Assembly: GCA_022410635.1 (NCBI GenBank)
Contig: JAJVDF010000658.1
Location: forward strand, 279,919 to 343,918
DNA from: Tretioscincus oriximinensis
Taxonomy: Eukaryota > Chordata > Lepidosauria > Squamata > Gymnophthalmidae
Reading direction: 5' to 3'
Length of the DNA stretch: 64,000 nucleotides
A program made the translations under genes and the position numbers. Below the pieces are notes generated by a model. It did no database searches. It saw only the letters and a program-made list of their open reading frames with translations, and had not been told where the DNA came from. This document shows positions 20,117 to 31,581 of the stretch, in pieces; position 1 is the first letter of the stretch, and each line of letters starts with the position of its first letter.

Positions 20117-20410
20117 TATATTATATTTGTTTGGATTTTTATCCCCTATTCCCCAAAGTCTCAGGGTCGATCACAGCCATAAAATAATAGAATGCAGCAT
20201 CCATAAATCAATGAAATAACAGTATGTGTGTTCTACATGTGTCTCTGTGTAGAAACTATTTCCAAGGCAAAGAGATGCGGCTTTGAAGATTTTGTAAAGG
20301 CCTGCAATGAAGCCACCTGATGTACTTCAAGAGGGACATTGTTCCACATTCCAGGGGCCACCATTGACCTGTAGACCTTAGGGCATGGTCAGGTCGATGT
20401 TGAGCAAATA
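20117..20410 (-). mobile_element. L2 LINE 3' fragment
   Basis: TTTATCCCCTATTCCCC...CTCAGGGTCGATCACAGCC tail in reverse, then AGAGGGACATTGTTCCACATTCC. Confidence 0.6.
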
Positions 20411-20912
20411 CCCTCATGGTTAACCTCCTGTGTGGAAAAGACCTGAATTTCCTTTGGAACTCAGATGGGATCAATAGCTGTCAGTGGCAAGTGGTGCCAT
20501 GGTTTTACAATGCTGTAATTGTGCTTGCCACTTTCTTATCCAAACCGAGAAAAGCCAGAATAAAGCCCCTGGGTCCTGAAGGTTCCTTTCACATTCCAGC
20601 TGATGTCCTCACCCTTTTCAAAGCTGCACAGAAGCCCTTATTGTTGTATGTTCCATTGTGGTCATTGTTGCCCTGAGCAGTGGAAATGTTTAGCTGGCAT
20701 TCTGTAATATCACAGCAGCTTGGACAAGACACAGCAGTTAGTTCCTAGCACACAAGCTTGGACAGGAGGCCGATGGGCCCCTGCAAGGCGTAGCCTATCA
20801 TTGTAAGCATTGTGGTTTGTTTTGTCGTCAATTTAAACTCAAGGCAACTTTAGTACCTGAAGTCGACGTAATGTAGGAGCCTTGTGAAAGTCAGTGGCCA
20901 GGTTCCTTCCAG
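20411..20912. other. Unassigned intronic DNA
   Basis: No gene or repeat recognised. Confidence 0.4.
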
Positions 20913-21132
20913 TAGGCTGACCAGATGACCCCTCTTGGGGTGTGTGTGTTGAAAACCCGTTTTTGGGGTGCCTCACGGTTTTCTCTGAGGAAAAAAAATT
21001 ATAAAACAAAATAATTTTCGGAAAAAAAATCTTTTTTTGAAAAAAGTTTCCTCAGAAAAAACTGTGAGGCACCCCAAAACCGGGTTTTCAACCCTCCCCC
21101 CCCCAAAAAAAAGAGGTCATCTGGTCAGCCTA
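20913..21132. mobile_element. Foldback hAT-type MITE, copy 1
   Basis: 220-bp near-complete inverted repeat starting TAGGCTGACCAGATGACC and ending with its complement. Flanked by an exact 8-bp target duplication CCTTCCAG (20905-20912 and 21133-21140), as made by hAT transposases. A second copy is at 30989. Confidence 0.9.
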
Positions 21133-21312
21133 CCTTCCAGACACCGTCTCCTTAGCCCCAATATGTGTGTCAAGCAAGCAAAATGATTCTTTTGGCAAAA
21201 GTAGAGGCAGATGCCTGTTGGTTTCTCACTGCTGCTTGAAAGGTATCTGTTTATGGAAGAAGTGCAGTTAAAGTGTCTGAATTTTTGCTTTGTGAGAACC
21301 TAACATTGAAAG

Positions 21313-21777
21313 TGTTTGAGATTTGGTTCTGGTCCAATTCTAGCAGAGCAAATTACATAGAGCTCTGAAGGATAGGCTGATGGAACAGGCAGCTTCTTCG
21401 TGGTTAAAGAAAAATAATCCACACTTCTTGCTTCATTCCATCAGGAAGGCTTTTAGCTTTATTTACACAGTCCATAAAGTAAAAAAAAAAATATCAACGA
21501 TTATATTGGCTACTTCAGCATGAGTAACCATCTCACACATCAAGTGTCTTCAGTACAGGAAGACATCACCATCATCAGACCAGTCATAAAAGTATAAAAA
21601 AAGGATACTGTGAGCACATGAGTAATTATGCATTAACAATTTAGTATACATGATAAGCTATAATATCAACATTCCAGTGATCTCATGGGAAATGAGCTGC
21701 TTGGTAGACTCTGAAGGTCAAACCTTACTATCTGGCAGTGAACAAGTACAGACTGGTTTTAACTAGAAAACCTAACA
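21313..21777 (-). mobile_element. Solo LTR, copy 1
   Basis: About 465 bp bounded by TGTTTGAG and CCTAACA, flanked by AAAG on both sides (21309-21312 and 21778-21781). It matches 52283-52726 along its length. TTTATT at about 21460 gives AATAAA on the minus strand, so transcription would be leftward. No internal region adjoins. Confidence 0.7.
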
Positions 21778-22394
21778 AAAGGTACATCCATCCAACCAAC
21801 CGGGAAGTGTAGCACATTGATAGCATATTAAATTTCTTCTCTGTTTCAAAAAGACATTTGCTGAAACCTTGATATCAGGCAAAACTAATCTAACAGGACC
21901 CTTGCTTAATATATGGGGTATGGTTTACTTACAGCAATGACTGTGCGTTGTCTTCGTGGTTTGTGGCAAAACTGTTATACAGAAATGACTGTTTGCATGC
22001 TGTATTTTCTTCAGCTTAGTGGCTCTAGGAAATAAGACAGGAAGCACCTTTATTTCAAGTCAAAACAAGAACAGCTTTCCTCTCAGAAAGGCCACAGACC
22101 CGCCCTGCCTGCCTGCCTGCCTGCCTCACTTCCACACCATTGAGCCTGACATGGCAACTGTGGTGGATGAATTTTCCCTTTGCTGAATTTCCAACAGCGA
22201 AATGTACAATAAAACTGAACTGTGCATTTTCAGAAATGTAACTCACTAGGAGGCCAAGGTTACTGAGGAAATGCTGCCCAAATGAAAGCCACTGAGGCAA
22301 ACAAGTCACCAATTCAATAGGGTGGGAAATCACCTCAGAAGCTGTCCTTGAAAGTGACATACAAACAGGGCGTGGAAAGGACTCTGAGGCCCTG
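21778..22394. other. Unassigned intronic DNA
   Basis: Contains a short (CCTG)n run near 22100-22125. No gene recognised. Confidence 0.4.
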
Positions 22395-22962
22395 TAAGAC
22401 TGAGCCTTATTCTGGGCTATATCTCATAAGAGCATAAGAGGAACCCTTCTGAATCAGCCTGGGCCCCATCTAGACCAGCTTTCTTGCTCACACAGAATCT
22501 TCACCTGTTCTCCATGCCCTGCAAAAGGCATTTCAGGAATCCTGCCTGTTGCTCCATCTCAGAGGCAGCATCAAGGCATCTATCCTAGTAGCTGTTTATA
22601 CCCTTGGTGTCCATGAACTTGACTAACCCTGCCTTAAAGCTATCCAGGTTGCTCACTACCTCCACCTCTTTTAGGAGTAAATTCCACCGACCAATGACTC
22701 TCTGGGTGAAAAAATACTTTCCTTTGTCTGTCCTCACTCTTCTGCCCCTCAGTTTCAAGGAAGGTCCCCTGGTCCTAGTGTTGTGTAATAGAGAAAATNT
22801 TTTTTCTCTATTCACCTTATCCATCCCGTGCATTGTTTTATCTCGGAATAGGAGATTGCCATCTACATGCTAGCGTTGACATAGTCTACACTGGCATGTG
22901 GATGGCCAAACTCTGTACTCAGATACAGTCCATAATAAGGCACAGTGGGGACAAGGCCCGAT
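22395..22962. mobile_element. Family Z copy split by a CR1 insertion
   Basis: The left end GAGCCTTATTCTGGGCTATATCTCA stops at 22425 and the rest resumes at TATCTCGGAATAGG (22839), running to CATAATAAGGCACAGTGGGG. TATCTC is present on both sides of the inserted CR1, as a short target duplication. Confidence 0.8.
22426..22838 (-). mobile_element. CR1 LINE 3' end inserted in family Z
   Basis: Reverse-oriented CR1 from the ATAAGAGCATAAGAGGAACCC terminus to CACCTTATCCATCCCGTGC. Confidence 0.9.
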
Positions 22963-23084
22963 GCTTCCCTGTATGCTTCGACAGAAGCAAAAGGTTACCA
23001 CATTCGAATGACCACTCAGCTATAGAGGGGTTCCCCAGTCAACTTCCTGTAAGCAGAAAAAATGTTTCCTGTGGACAGGATTGG

Positions 23085-23320
23085 GCACCGATTGGCTAAA
23101 GAGGCTTCCTCCTTCCCAGGGCTAGCTGTGGTGTGGGCTGGGAGCTGTAGTCCACAGGGCGGGGGCCCACGCAGGCTGGGCAGAAAAGGCTGCTCAGACT
23201 ACACTTCCCAGCAGACCCCACCACCAGCACAGCATCTGCTCTGCTTCGTGAAGCGGCTGTGTGACTGCTTCGTGAATTTTCATGGCATCCAAGCACTTAC
23301 AATGTCATCATGAAAAGCAG
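23085..23320. mobile_element. Family Y repeat, copy 1
   Basis: GATTGGCTAAAGAGGC...GGGAGCTGTAGTCCAC and, in inverted form, GACTACACTTCCCAGC. Matches 44768-45025 over its length. The internal inversion suggests a non-autonomous DNA transposon. Confidence 0.65.
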
Positions 23321-23734
23321 GCAGGAACACAACTTGTAATAATAAACTTGCTGCTACATTATATTGCCAAATGTATTCACTCATCCGCCCACCCAAGGGA
23401 ACGCAGATGGGAAGTGAACATTTTGGCCATTGTACATTTCTGACCAGTAGTGGACCCATTAATTTAACAGCAAGAAGCAGAACTCCTTTCGTCTTCCAGC
23501 TTCCAAGGGTTTTATTTTAGGGGGCAGGAGAGCACCATTATTTTAATTTTCCATCCTCAGCTTTTAGCCTTGGATAGCACAAGGGAGCTCAATCCACGTT
23601 GACCTAGATGCAAAGACCTAACATCTGCCAGTGCCTGGGGGCAGGGCACGCGATAAAGACTCCGGGCCTGGAGAATGGGTTGCAGAAGGCAGCCATTCCC
23701 TGGGCATCCTTGCGGACAAGGCCCTTTCTGCGGT

Positions 23735-23815
23735 GGGCCTTATTCTGGAATTATATTTTGGACTGGAGACCTGATGTCTGCATGCTAGTGGCGTGGATAG
23801 GCCTGTGATTGTCTG
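23735..23815. mobile_element. Family Z partial copy
   Basis: GGGCCTTATTCTGGAATTAT, then TCTGCATGCTAGTG; centre and right arm degraded. Confidence 0.55.
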
Positions 23816-23825
23816 CATTAGTATG

Positions 23826-24060
23826 GGGTAGAGTAGTGGTTAGAGCAGTTAGAGTGTGAGACTCTTACCTAGAAGTCTCTTGGGTCGATTCTACACTCCT
23901 CCATGAAATCAGTTTGGGTGACCTTGGGCAAGTCACAGTTCCTAAGAGCTCTCTCAGCCTCATCTACTTTCTAAAGTGTCTGTTGTGAAGAGAAGAAGGT
24001 TATGGGAACTGCTTTGATTCCATTTGGGCTGAGAAAAATGGGATATAAAAACCAACTATT
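23826..24060 (+). mobile_element. tRNA-derived SINE family C copy
   Basis: Box A-like TAGTGGTTAGAGCAG, box B GGGTCGATTC, body GACCTTGGGCAAGTCACAG, and tail GAGAAAAATGGGATATAAA. Confidence 0.8.
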
Positions 24061-24104
24061 GCTACCCCTACCCCTCTCCTTCCCCCCTTCCTCCTCCTTC
24101 GCCC

Positions 24105-24310
24105 CTTGCACCACTTTAGCACCAGCATCTGTGCATCCTTAGCAACAGCAACCATGCAATATCTTAGCACCAGTGTCCATATAGCAGTAGAACCAGGCAG
24201 CACCTTAGCAACAGCATCCATGCAGCCTTAGCAACAGCATCCATGCAGCAACCACATCAGTCTTTGCACCAGCAGCTATGCAATATTCTTGTTAACATCC
24301 ATGCAGTGAG
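24105..24310. repeat. Minisatellite, 23-bp unit
   Basis: Imperfect tandem repeats of CCTTAGCAACAGCATCCATG plus CAG, clearest at 24200-24260. Confidence 0.8.
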
Positions 24311-24429
24311 CTGGCAAAGATCTCTGGGCCAACAGTAAGGAAGAGTTTTGCCCTGCCAATTCCCTATAACAGTAACCCTCTTGATGAATAACCCCCCCCA
24401 AACCTTCCCTTTGCCATCCTGTCCTGCCC

Positions 24430-24570
24430 GACAGCTTCCCACTGGGCCCCCTGATTCTAGTGTTGTGTGGTACAGAAAATACTTCTCCGTCTCCCCATCT
24501 TTCCTTCCCCTTGCATTGTTTTATACACTTCAGTCTAGTCACCTCTTGAATGCCACATTTCAAGACACGA
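24430..24570 (-). mobile_element. CR1 LINE fragment
   Basis: CTGGGCCCCCTGATTCTAGTG and GTCTAGTCACCTCTTGAATG in reverse CR1 order; diverged. Confidence 0.65.
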
Positions 24571-24741
24571 AGAGGCCAAGTATCTTACTACCAATCAGAT
24601 CTTCCTCAAATATTTTGAATCGTACTTTGCCAAAAGGTCACCTTGGAAAATATGTTGCTCAAGAGTTTGAACTTGTCTGCATCCTGAGGACAAGAATGGA
24701 AACAAGAATGCTCAAGGGACTGGAAGAAAGTCCCTAGACAC

Positions 24742-25455
24742 TGGTGAGCAGAAGAGTGAGGACAGATAAGGGAAATTGTTTTTTCACCCAGAGGTTAATC
24801 GGTGTGTGGAATTCACTTCCAGAAGAGGCAGTGGAACTTAGCAGCCTGGATAGCTTTAAAACAGGATTGGACAAGTTCATGGAATCTAAAGGTATAAATA
24901 GAAGAAGAAGAAGAAGAAGAGGAGGAGGAGGAGAAGAAGAAGAAGAGGAGGAGGAGGGGGAGAAGAAGAAGAAGAAGAAGAAGAAGAAGAAGGGACTCAA
25001 AGCGGCTTACAAGGGTATTTTTGCCCGAAGGCTGACATTCTATCTTCCCCACCAGGCTGTGGTGGTTCCCATGTATCTACTCGCAGTCAGTTGCAATTTC
25101 TTGCAATTGTTGCTTTCGAACATCTGGGTTGGCTACAGCTACAGGCTAGTGGAAGGTGCTCACCCCTTCCCACGTCGGACACAGGGCTTCGAAACCTGAT
25201 CTCCCTTCTGTGAGACGGATTCCTTAGCGACTGAGCTATCGGTGCCTGCGATAGCTGCTAGAATGAGTCTCTTGATACTGCTTCCAGGATGGAGCAACAA
25301 GCAGGATTCCTGAAGTATCATTTGCAGGGAGGCAAGGTGAGGTTTTTGCCGCCTTCTGCTTCAGATTGCCCAGTACAATTGGTGGAGCACTGGGTGAGAC
25401 AGAATGTTGGGCTAGATGCACTCTGGGCCAATTCAGCAGGTCTCCTTTTTTGTTC
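24742..25455 (+). mobile_element. CR1 LINE 3' end split by a SINE
   Basis: CR1 sequence 24742-24900 breaks at GGTATAAATA and resumes at ATAGCTGCTAGAATGAGTC (25249), continuing to ATTCAGCAGGTCTCC. The family A SINE between them is the younger insertion. Confidence 0.85.
24901..25247 (-). mobile_element. SINE family A copy inside CR1
   Basis: GAA/GAG tail 24901-24992, body, and head ending GAGCTATCGGTGCC. Confidence 0.92.
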
Positions 25456-25815
25456 AGTCTACATAGCTAGTGCAGAATATGGCAGGCCCCATTTGGCCCA
25501 TCCACATGCCAGGGTAGTCTATGGCAGGGCGTTAAGAACAGGTGAGGAGTTTGCCTTCTTCTGCTTGAGGCTGGCCTAGTGCAATTGGAGGGCCAGTGTA
25601 GACTATGGCAGACCTCAACTGGTGTAGATTTTGGCAGGCCCCCTTTGGGATATGCCATAATCTACACCAGCATGCCTGTGGCAGATCCTTATTCCAAGGG
25701 TCAAAAACAGGTGAGGGTTTTGCTGCCTCCTGCTCCAGACTGCCCAGATGAAATTGGTGGGCCACTGGGAGAGACAGAATACTGGGCTAGATGCGCTCTG
25801 GACCCCATCCAGCAG
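25455..25815 (+). mobile_element. CR1 3' chimera with two family Z segments
   Basis: Z-derived GAATATGGCAGGCCCC, then the CR1 segment AACAGGTGAGGAGTTTGCC, a second palindrome (25590-25695), then AACAGGTGAGGGTTTTGC...AAATTGGTGGGCC and the CR1 end. Confidence 0.75.
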
Positions 25816-26632
25816 GGGTGTGCTTGGATGTGAGATGCCACCAGAATCCTCTGTAGCTGCAATGTCCTGATTTATCCATTTGGCAGGTGGGTTTCAACAC
25901 GGTGTGGAAGACCATCCATGGTTGGTTGTGACTGGCCCGCTAAATGAAACCTGACAGGCCTTAACCGGCATGATGGACAGATGTGCTTGCAAAGGCAGAA
26001 AAATCTTGGGGTCATGGGAGCAGGGAAAACACCCAAGAGGGCATATTCTGAAGCCCAGCAAGCGTGCTCATTGACTTGTGCCTTATTCTATCCTCCCCAC
26101 TGTTTTAAACGGAGACTGTTGTCTCTGAAACACCACTATTACAGCTGGATGTCCTTGTGAATGATGGGTATGCATTACGTACANACCACCTCATTTTCCC
26201 TTGCTGTCAAAGCCAGGCAACTGCTGTGTTGTGTCACGATTCCACAGACAGGAAAGGAAGGTCCCCTTGCCCTGGCTCAAGGGAGGGTTTCCAGCCTTGC
26301 TTAAGGGTCATAAATATGTTATCTCCCCTTTTGCATTCAGTGGTCAAGCAGGCCCAAGCCAAACCTATCGTTCTTTGCTTTTTGGGAGGAAAAATAGAAC
26401 AACCACCAAGGATCACAGTAGCTATTAATGTGAAATCATTTCCTTTCGCCTAAGGGTTGCTGAAAACCATCAGGGTAGGAAATCTTGATGTTCAAGGACT
26501 TGTGGTTTTTGTGAACCAGATAAGTATTTCCTGGTCTGGGCAGATGATTTAATTAATGCTTCATAAAAATGTATTTCTCGCTTTCTAAGATCGCAGGGAA
26601 AGAGGGAAGAAGATGGTTTTTATTTATTGTAT
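25816..26632. other. Unassigned intronic DNA
   Basis: No exon or repeat recognised. Confidence 0.4.
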
Positions 26633-27548
26633 CTCATAGAATCATATGAGGGTTGGAAGGGGCCTCCAGGGTCNTGGGTTACAACCCCCTGCTCAATGCA
26701 GGATTCACTGCACCATCCCAGACACATGGATGCTCAGTTGCTTAGGAATCCGTCTCTCGCCTGGGAGATCCGGTTTCGAAGCCCTGTGTTGGAAGTGGGG
26801 AGGGGTGAGCACCTTCCACTAGCCTGTAGCTCTAGCCAACCCAGCTATTCGAAAGCATGAATTGCAAGAAATTGCAACTGACTGCAAGTAGATACATGGG
26901 AACCACCATAGCCTGGTGGGGAAGATAGAATGGAAGCCTTCGGGCAAAATACCCTTGTAAGCCGCTTTGAGTCCCTTTGAAAGGTGAGAAAAGCGGGGTA
27001 TAANNNNNNNNNNNNNNNNNNNNNNNNNNNNNNNNNNNNNNNNNNNNNNNNNNNNNNNNNNNNNNNNNNNNNNNNNNNNNNNNNNNNNNNNNNNNNNNNN
27101 NNNNNNNNNNNNNNNNNNNNNNNNNNNNNNNNNNNNNNNNNNNNNNNNNNNNNNNNNNNNNNNNNNNNNNNNNNNNNNNNNNNNNNNNNNNNNNNNNNNN
27201 NNNNNNNNNNNNNNNNNNNNNNNNNNNNNNNNNNNNNNNNNNNNNNNNNNNNNNNNNNNNNNNNNNNNNNNNNNNNNNNNNNNNNNNNNNNNNNNNNNNN
27301 NNNNNNNNNNNNNNNNNNNNNNNNNNNNNNNNNNNNNNNNNNNNNNNNNNNNNNNNNNTCTTCTTCTTCTTCTTCTTCTTCTTCTTCTTCTTCTTCTTCT
27401 TCTTCTTCTTCTTCTTCTTCTTCGTTTGAAGACTTTCAGCCATGCAGAACTCACCCCTTCCTTTGGCAACCTGTTCCACTGGTTTATCACCCTCACTGGC
27501 AGAAAGATTTTTCTGATATCTAAACCTACTTCCTTGCAGTTTCATCCC
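26633..27548 (-). mobile_element. Older CR1 3' end split by a SINE
   Basis: CATAGAATCATATGAGGGTTGGAAGG (26635-26726) and TTGAAGACTTTCAGCC...TTTCATCCCATTG (27424-27548) are consecutive parts of reverse CR1; a family A SINE lies between. Confidence 0.75.
26727..27423 (+). mobile_element. SINE family A copy with gap in its TTC tail
   Basis: Head GGATGCTCAGTTGCTTAGG, full body, N gap 27004-27358, TTC tract 27359-27423. The gap begins at the expected tail start. Confidence 0.9.
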
Positions 27549-27725
27549 ATTGTATGTGAATTGGACTCAGTAGCGAATAGGCAGCCAGTACAGCTCTTTA
27601 AGGACTGGAGTGATGTGTGTCTGGCCAGGGACTCCCATCAGCTGCTTCATTCTGCACTAGGTCCAGAGTTGATAGAAGGACAACATTTCCAGGTCTCAAA
27701 TTCTGTTGGGAATCTAGAAGTTTAC
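27549..27725 (-). mobile_element. L2 LINE fragment
   Basis: AATTGGACTCAGTAGCGAATAGG and CAGCTCTTTAAGGACTGG match the L2 copies at 10260 and 15660. Confidence 0.65.
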
Positions 27726-28239
27726 CCAAACCCTGACACCCAAAACATGTATTTTTATATCTTGACGCTCAGGACTTTTTCCTTAGCGGAGGAGGGTGCT
27801 ACCTGTAAGAGCAATGATGCATGTATTCTATATCCAAGGAGACGGGAGAGAGAAAAAAAGAGAAGCCTTTTTAAAATTCCAGAAGAAGCACGTATGATAA
27901 GGAGCAAGTCTTTGACATATTCTTGGGAGGCGGAATTTTAATAACTCTTAAAAAATTACCAGTCCATCACGTCTCTTCAGGGGACCTTTGGGATAACGTT
28001 TCCTGAAGCAATGCTAATGGCATTTCATTCAGGTATTGATTGATAGGTGTATTTGCTGACCTAGGAGATTGTTTTTCTGAGGAAATGGCAGAGAAAGGCA
28101 CATAAGATCAGCAGAACGGAAGAAGAGTCGTGCTATGTATCTGACCACGGCCATGAAGTCAATCATATCATCTNGTGCAGTGTCCCCCCAGCTGCTTCTG
28201 GGCATCTCAAGCAGAAAATAAGGGCAAAATCTTCATCTT
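27726..28239. other. Unassigned intronic DNA
   Basis: No exon or repeat recognised. Confidence 0.4.
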
Positions 28240-28540
28240 ATATCATAAGAACCTAAGAAGAGCCATACTGGATTGGACCAGAGCCCATCTAGTCCAGCAT
28301 TCTGTCTCACACAGAGGCCCACCAGATGCACCTGGGCAGCCTGAACAGAGGAAAGCAAAATATGTACCTGTTCATGACTCACTGCAAATGGTATGTCAGG
28401 AGTCCTGCCTGTGGCTCCATCCCGGAGGCAACATCCAGACATCCATCCTAGTATCCATTTATACCCTTGGTGTCCATAAACCTGTCTAGTCCTGTCTTAA
28501 AGCTATCCAAGCTGTTAGCTGCCACCACCTCCCTGCAACT
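28240..28540 (-). mobile_element. CR1 LINE 3' end
   Basis: Reverse CR1 from TCATAAGAACCTAAGAAGAGCC to AGCTGTTAGCTGCCACCACC. Confidence 0.92.
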
Positions 28541-28544
28541 GGCC

Positions 28545-28825
28545 AAACATAACGCAAGAAGAGCCCTGCTGAATAGGGCCAGAGTCCATCTAGCGGTCTT
28601 CTGTCTCACAGNGGCCCATCAGTTGCACCTGGGCAGTCTGAAAGAGAAGAAATCAAACCCCTCCGCTGCTCTCAACTCTTGGGAGAGGTATCTGCCATCT
28701 GCGTAGTAGTGCAGACTATGGCACACCCCGAATAGGACCTGCCATAGTCTACACTGGCATGTGAATTAGCCAAATAGGGCCTGTCTTATTCTACTCCGGC
28801 CCACCAACTGCATCTGGGCAAGTAT
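28545..28825 (-). mobile_element. CR1 3' chimera with embedded family Z
   Basis: Reverse order of the chimera at 17035: CR1 terminus, CTCAACTCTTGGGAG, palindrome (28690-28800), then CCCACCAACTGCATCTGGGC. Confidence 0.75.
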
Positions 28826-29157
28826 TTTTTCACCCAGAGGGTCATCAGCCTGTGGAATTTACTTCCTGAAGAGGTAGTGGTAGCTAACAGCTTGGATAGT
28901 TTCAAGACAGGACTAGACAGGTTTATGGATGCTAAGGGTATAAATGGATGCTAGNATGGATGTCTGGATGTTGCCTCTGGGATGGAGCAACAGGCAGGAN
29001 TCCTGAAATACCATTTGCAGGGAATCATGAACAGGTGCATATTTTGCTTTCCTCTCTTCGGACTGCCCAGGTGCANCTGGTGGGCCTCTGGGTGACACAG
29101 AATGCTGGACTAGGCGGGCTCTGGCCCGATCCAGTATGGCTCTTCTTATGTTCTTAA
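28826..29157 (+). mobile_element. CR1 LINE 3' end
   Basis: TATTTTTTCACCCAGAGGGTC through GATCCAGTATGGC to TTCTTATGTTCTTA; head-to-head with the preceding reverse CR1. Confidence 0.92.
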
Positions 29158-29384
29158 GGGCAATCTGAAGCAGAAGAAAGCAAAACCCACTCCTCACTAG
29201 CTATTGCACGAGCACATAGAAGGAAAAAACGAAAGCTGGAACGAAATTGCAGCAGTGAACTTGGGGATAGAAAGCATTGGTTGGGATTATTGTGTTTATT
29301 TATTCATGAATGATGAATGATAAGGTTTCGGTTACTGCAGTCACTTGGAAATCATGAATATTTTTTGAAAATTGCTTTGTTACT

Positions 29385-29795
29385 TTCCTTCCTATCCCTT
29401 CCTTCTTTCATTCCTTCTTTCATTCCCTTCTTTCCTTTCTTCCTCTCGCCCACCTTTTCCTTTCTTCCTCTTCCTTTCCTTCTTTTTTCTTCCTTTTCCT
29501 TGCTTCCTTTCTTCCCCTCCTTCCTTCCTCTTTTCTTTCCCCTTCCCTTCTTCCTTTATTCTCCTCCTCCTTCCTTTCCTCTTGCAGCCTCTCTTTCTTA
29601 TCTTTCTCTTTCCTTCCTTTCTTCTTTCCTTTTTTCCTTTCTTTCTACCCCTTCCTTCCCTCCTTCCTTCTTCCTCTTCCTTTATTTATTTCGATCTTTA
29701 TTTCTTATTTCCTCCCTTCTCTCTTTCTTCCTACCTTTTCGCTTTCTTTCTCTCTCTTTATTTTTCCCATCCTCACAAACTCTTCTTTCATTCTG
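29385..29795. repeat. Polypyrimidine (TTCC/TTTC) tract
   Basis: About 410 bp of irregular CTTCC and TTTCC units; frames across it are artefacts. Confidence 0.9.
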
Positions 29796-30222
29796 AAAAC
29801 ATTTTCATCATTTGAGACAGTTTTTTATTTTAATGTCCACGCGCCATTTGTTTTTGTTTCTTTATAGCCTTTCCTAAATATTAAATGACACAAAATCACC
29901 CCAGAGGCCATTTTTAAACCCATGCCAAGGGCAGGCAGCCGCAGCCGCTTCTACTGTATGTTGTAAATGTCCCTCACTGTTAATAATGTCCCCATTTCTA
30001 CTGTAACCAAAGCTCAGAATCTTAAATTCCTCTTGGATTCCTCCCTCTCCTTTCAACTCCATATTGCCAAAACCTGTTGCTTCTTTCTTTACAACATTTC
30101 CAAAGTCTATTCTTTCCTGACGTCTTGATTACTGTAACATTCTCTTTATTGGCCTCCCTACCTGCCACCTTAAACGCTGTCATTTCCCCTCAGAACACCA
30201 CTGCTAAAATTATCTTTTAGTC

Positions 30223-30675
30223 TCACGGATTCTGATTGAAGTGTACAAAATCATGCATGNGATGGACAGGGTGAATAGAGAAAAAATGTTTTCTCTCTCC
30301 CACAACACTAGGACTGATGGGCAGAAAAGTGAGAACAGGCAAAGGAAAGTATGTTTTCACCCAGAGGGTCATCGGCCTGTGGAATTGACTTCCTGAAGAG
30401 GTGGTGGTAGCTAACAGCTTGGATAGCTTCAAGACAGGACTAGACAGGTTTATGGACACCAAGGCTATATATGGGTNCTAGGATGGATGTGTGGATGCTG
30501 CCTCCGGGATGGAGCAACAGGCAGGACTCCTGAAATACCAATTGCAGGGAGTCATGAACAGGTGAATATTTTGCTTTCCTCTCTTCGGACTGCCCAGATG
30601 CCTCTGTGTGAGACAGAAGGCTGGACCAGATGGGNTCTGACCCGATCCAGTATGGCTCTTCTTATGTTCTTATTC
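30223..30675 (+). mobile_element. CR1 LINE 3' end inserted in another LINE
   Basis: GATTGAAGTGTACAAAATCATG through GCCTGTGGAATTGACTTCC to GGCTCTTCTTATGTTCTTAT. Confidence 0.92.
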
Positions 30676-30988
30676 AGTTATGTTACTCCCCTACTGAAGC
30701 ATCTTCAGTGGTTACCCTTTCTTACTGCATTCAGCACAAATGACTGGTCTTAACTTTTAAATCTCTCCCCAACTTGTCTCCTTTTATCATGCTCTCTTGT
30801 GCCCTCCATTGTGCCCATTCTAAATATTGGGTCCAGCCCAGAATGACTTCCTCTTAGTCCCACNTCTGTCCTTTCNCTCTTGTTGCCCCCATTTCTGGAA
30901 TCTAGTCCCTCATCATCTCCGTCAGGCTACCTCTCTGCTCACCTTCAAATCCCCCTTTAAGCCTTTCTCTTCTCAAGGGCCTTTACCC

Positions 30989-31202
30989 TAGGCTGACCAG
31001 ATGACCCCTTTTTTCGGAGGGTTGAAAACCCAGTTTTGGGATGCCTACCAGTTTTTTCTGAGGAAATTTTTTTCAAAAAATGTTTTTTTTCAAAACATTT
31101 TTTGTTTGTTTATTTTATTTTCCTCAAAAAAAATGGGAGGCAACCCCAAAAATGAATTTTCAACAACAACCCCCCCCCCAAAAGGGTCATCTGGTCAGCC
31201 TA
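30989..31202. mobile_element. Foldback hAT-type MITE, copy 2
   Basis: 214 bp with the same termini as 20913-21132. Flanked by CTTTACCC and CTTTACCG, an 8-bp target duplication with one change. Confidence 0.88.
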
Positions 31203-31372
31203 CTTTACCGAAATCTTCATCGATATAATGACTTTTCTTCTTTTATTGTATTACTGATTTTAACTCATAGTGCTTTTGTCTGATTTTAATATTAGTAATA
31301 TTGCATTCCTTTTTTGTTATGTACAGCGCTCTGTACATTGAGAGCACTATATAAATAAACTAACAATCATGT

Positions 31373-31569
31373 GCATGCACGGCCTCAAGCCAGAGTAGAA
31401 CCACTACTGACCCTCAGGACCTTTAGTCATAAAAGCTTGGTTAGCGTGCCGAAGTTTCTTCCAAAATTCACTCCAACAACACAGAGCAAAGTAGAAAAAT
31501 AAAAGTTTATTGTAGCAAAAGTTTAGGAAAATAAATCAGCTTTTCATCGGTCTCTTCCAAGATGGTAAC
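31373..31569. other. Unassigned intronic DNA
   Basis: No exon or repeat recognised in this short stretch. Confidence 0.4.
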
Positions 31570-31581
31570 TTGGGTTTCATA

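Larger units (their letters stand above)
30000..31372 (+). mobile_element. L2/CR1-clade LINE with two younger insertions
   Basis: LINE pieces at 30000-30220, 30676-30988 (TGAAGCATCTTCAGTGGTTACC, coding LKHLQWLP) and 31203-31372, ending CAGCGCTCTGTACATTGAG and a TATAAATAAA tail. A CR1 and a MITE interrupt it. Confidence 0.65.

Noticed and set aside
29317..29815. 147-159 aa hydrophobic frames as membrane proteins
   Set aside because: Frames read through a CT-rich tract; Phe/Leu/Pro/Ser composition only.
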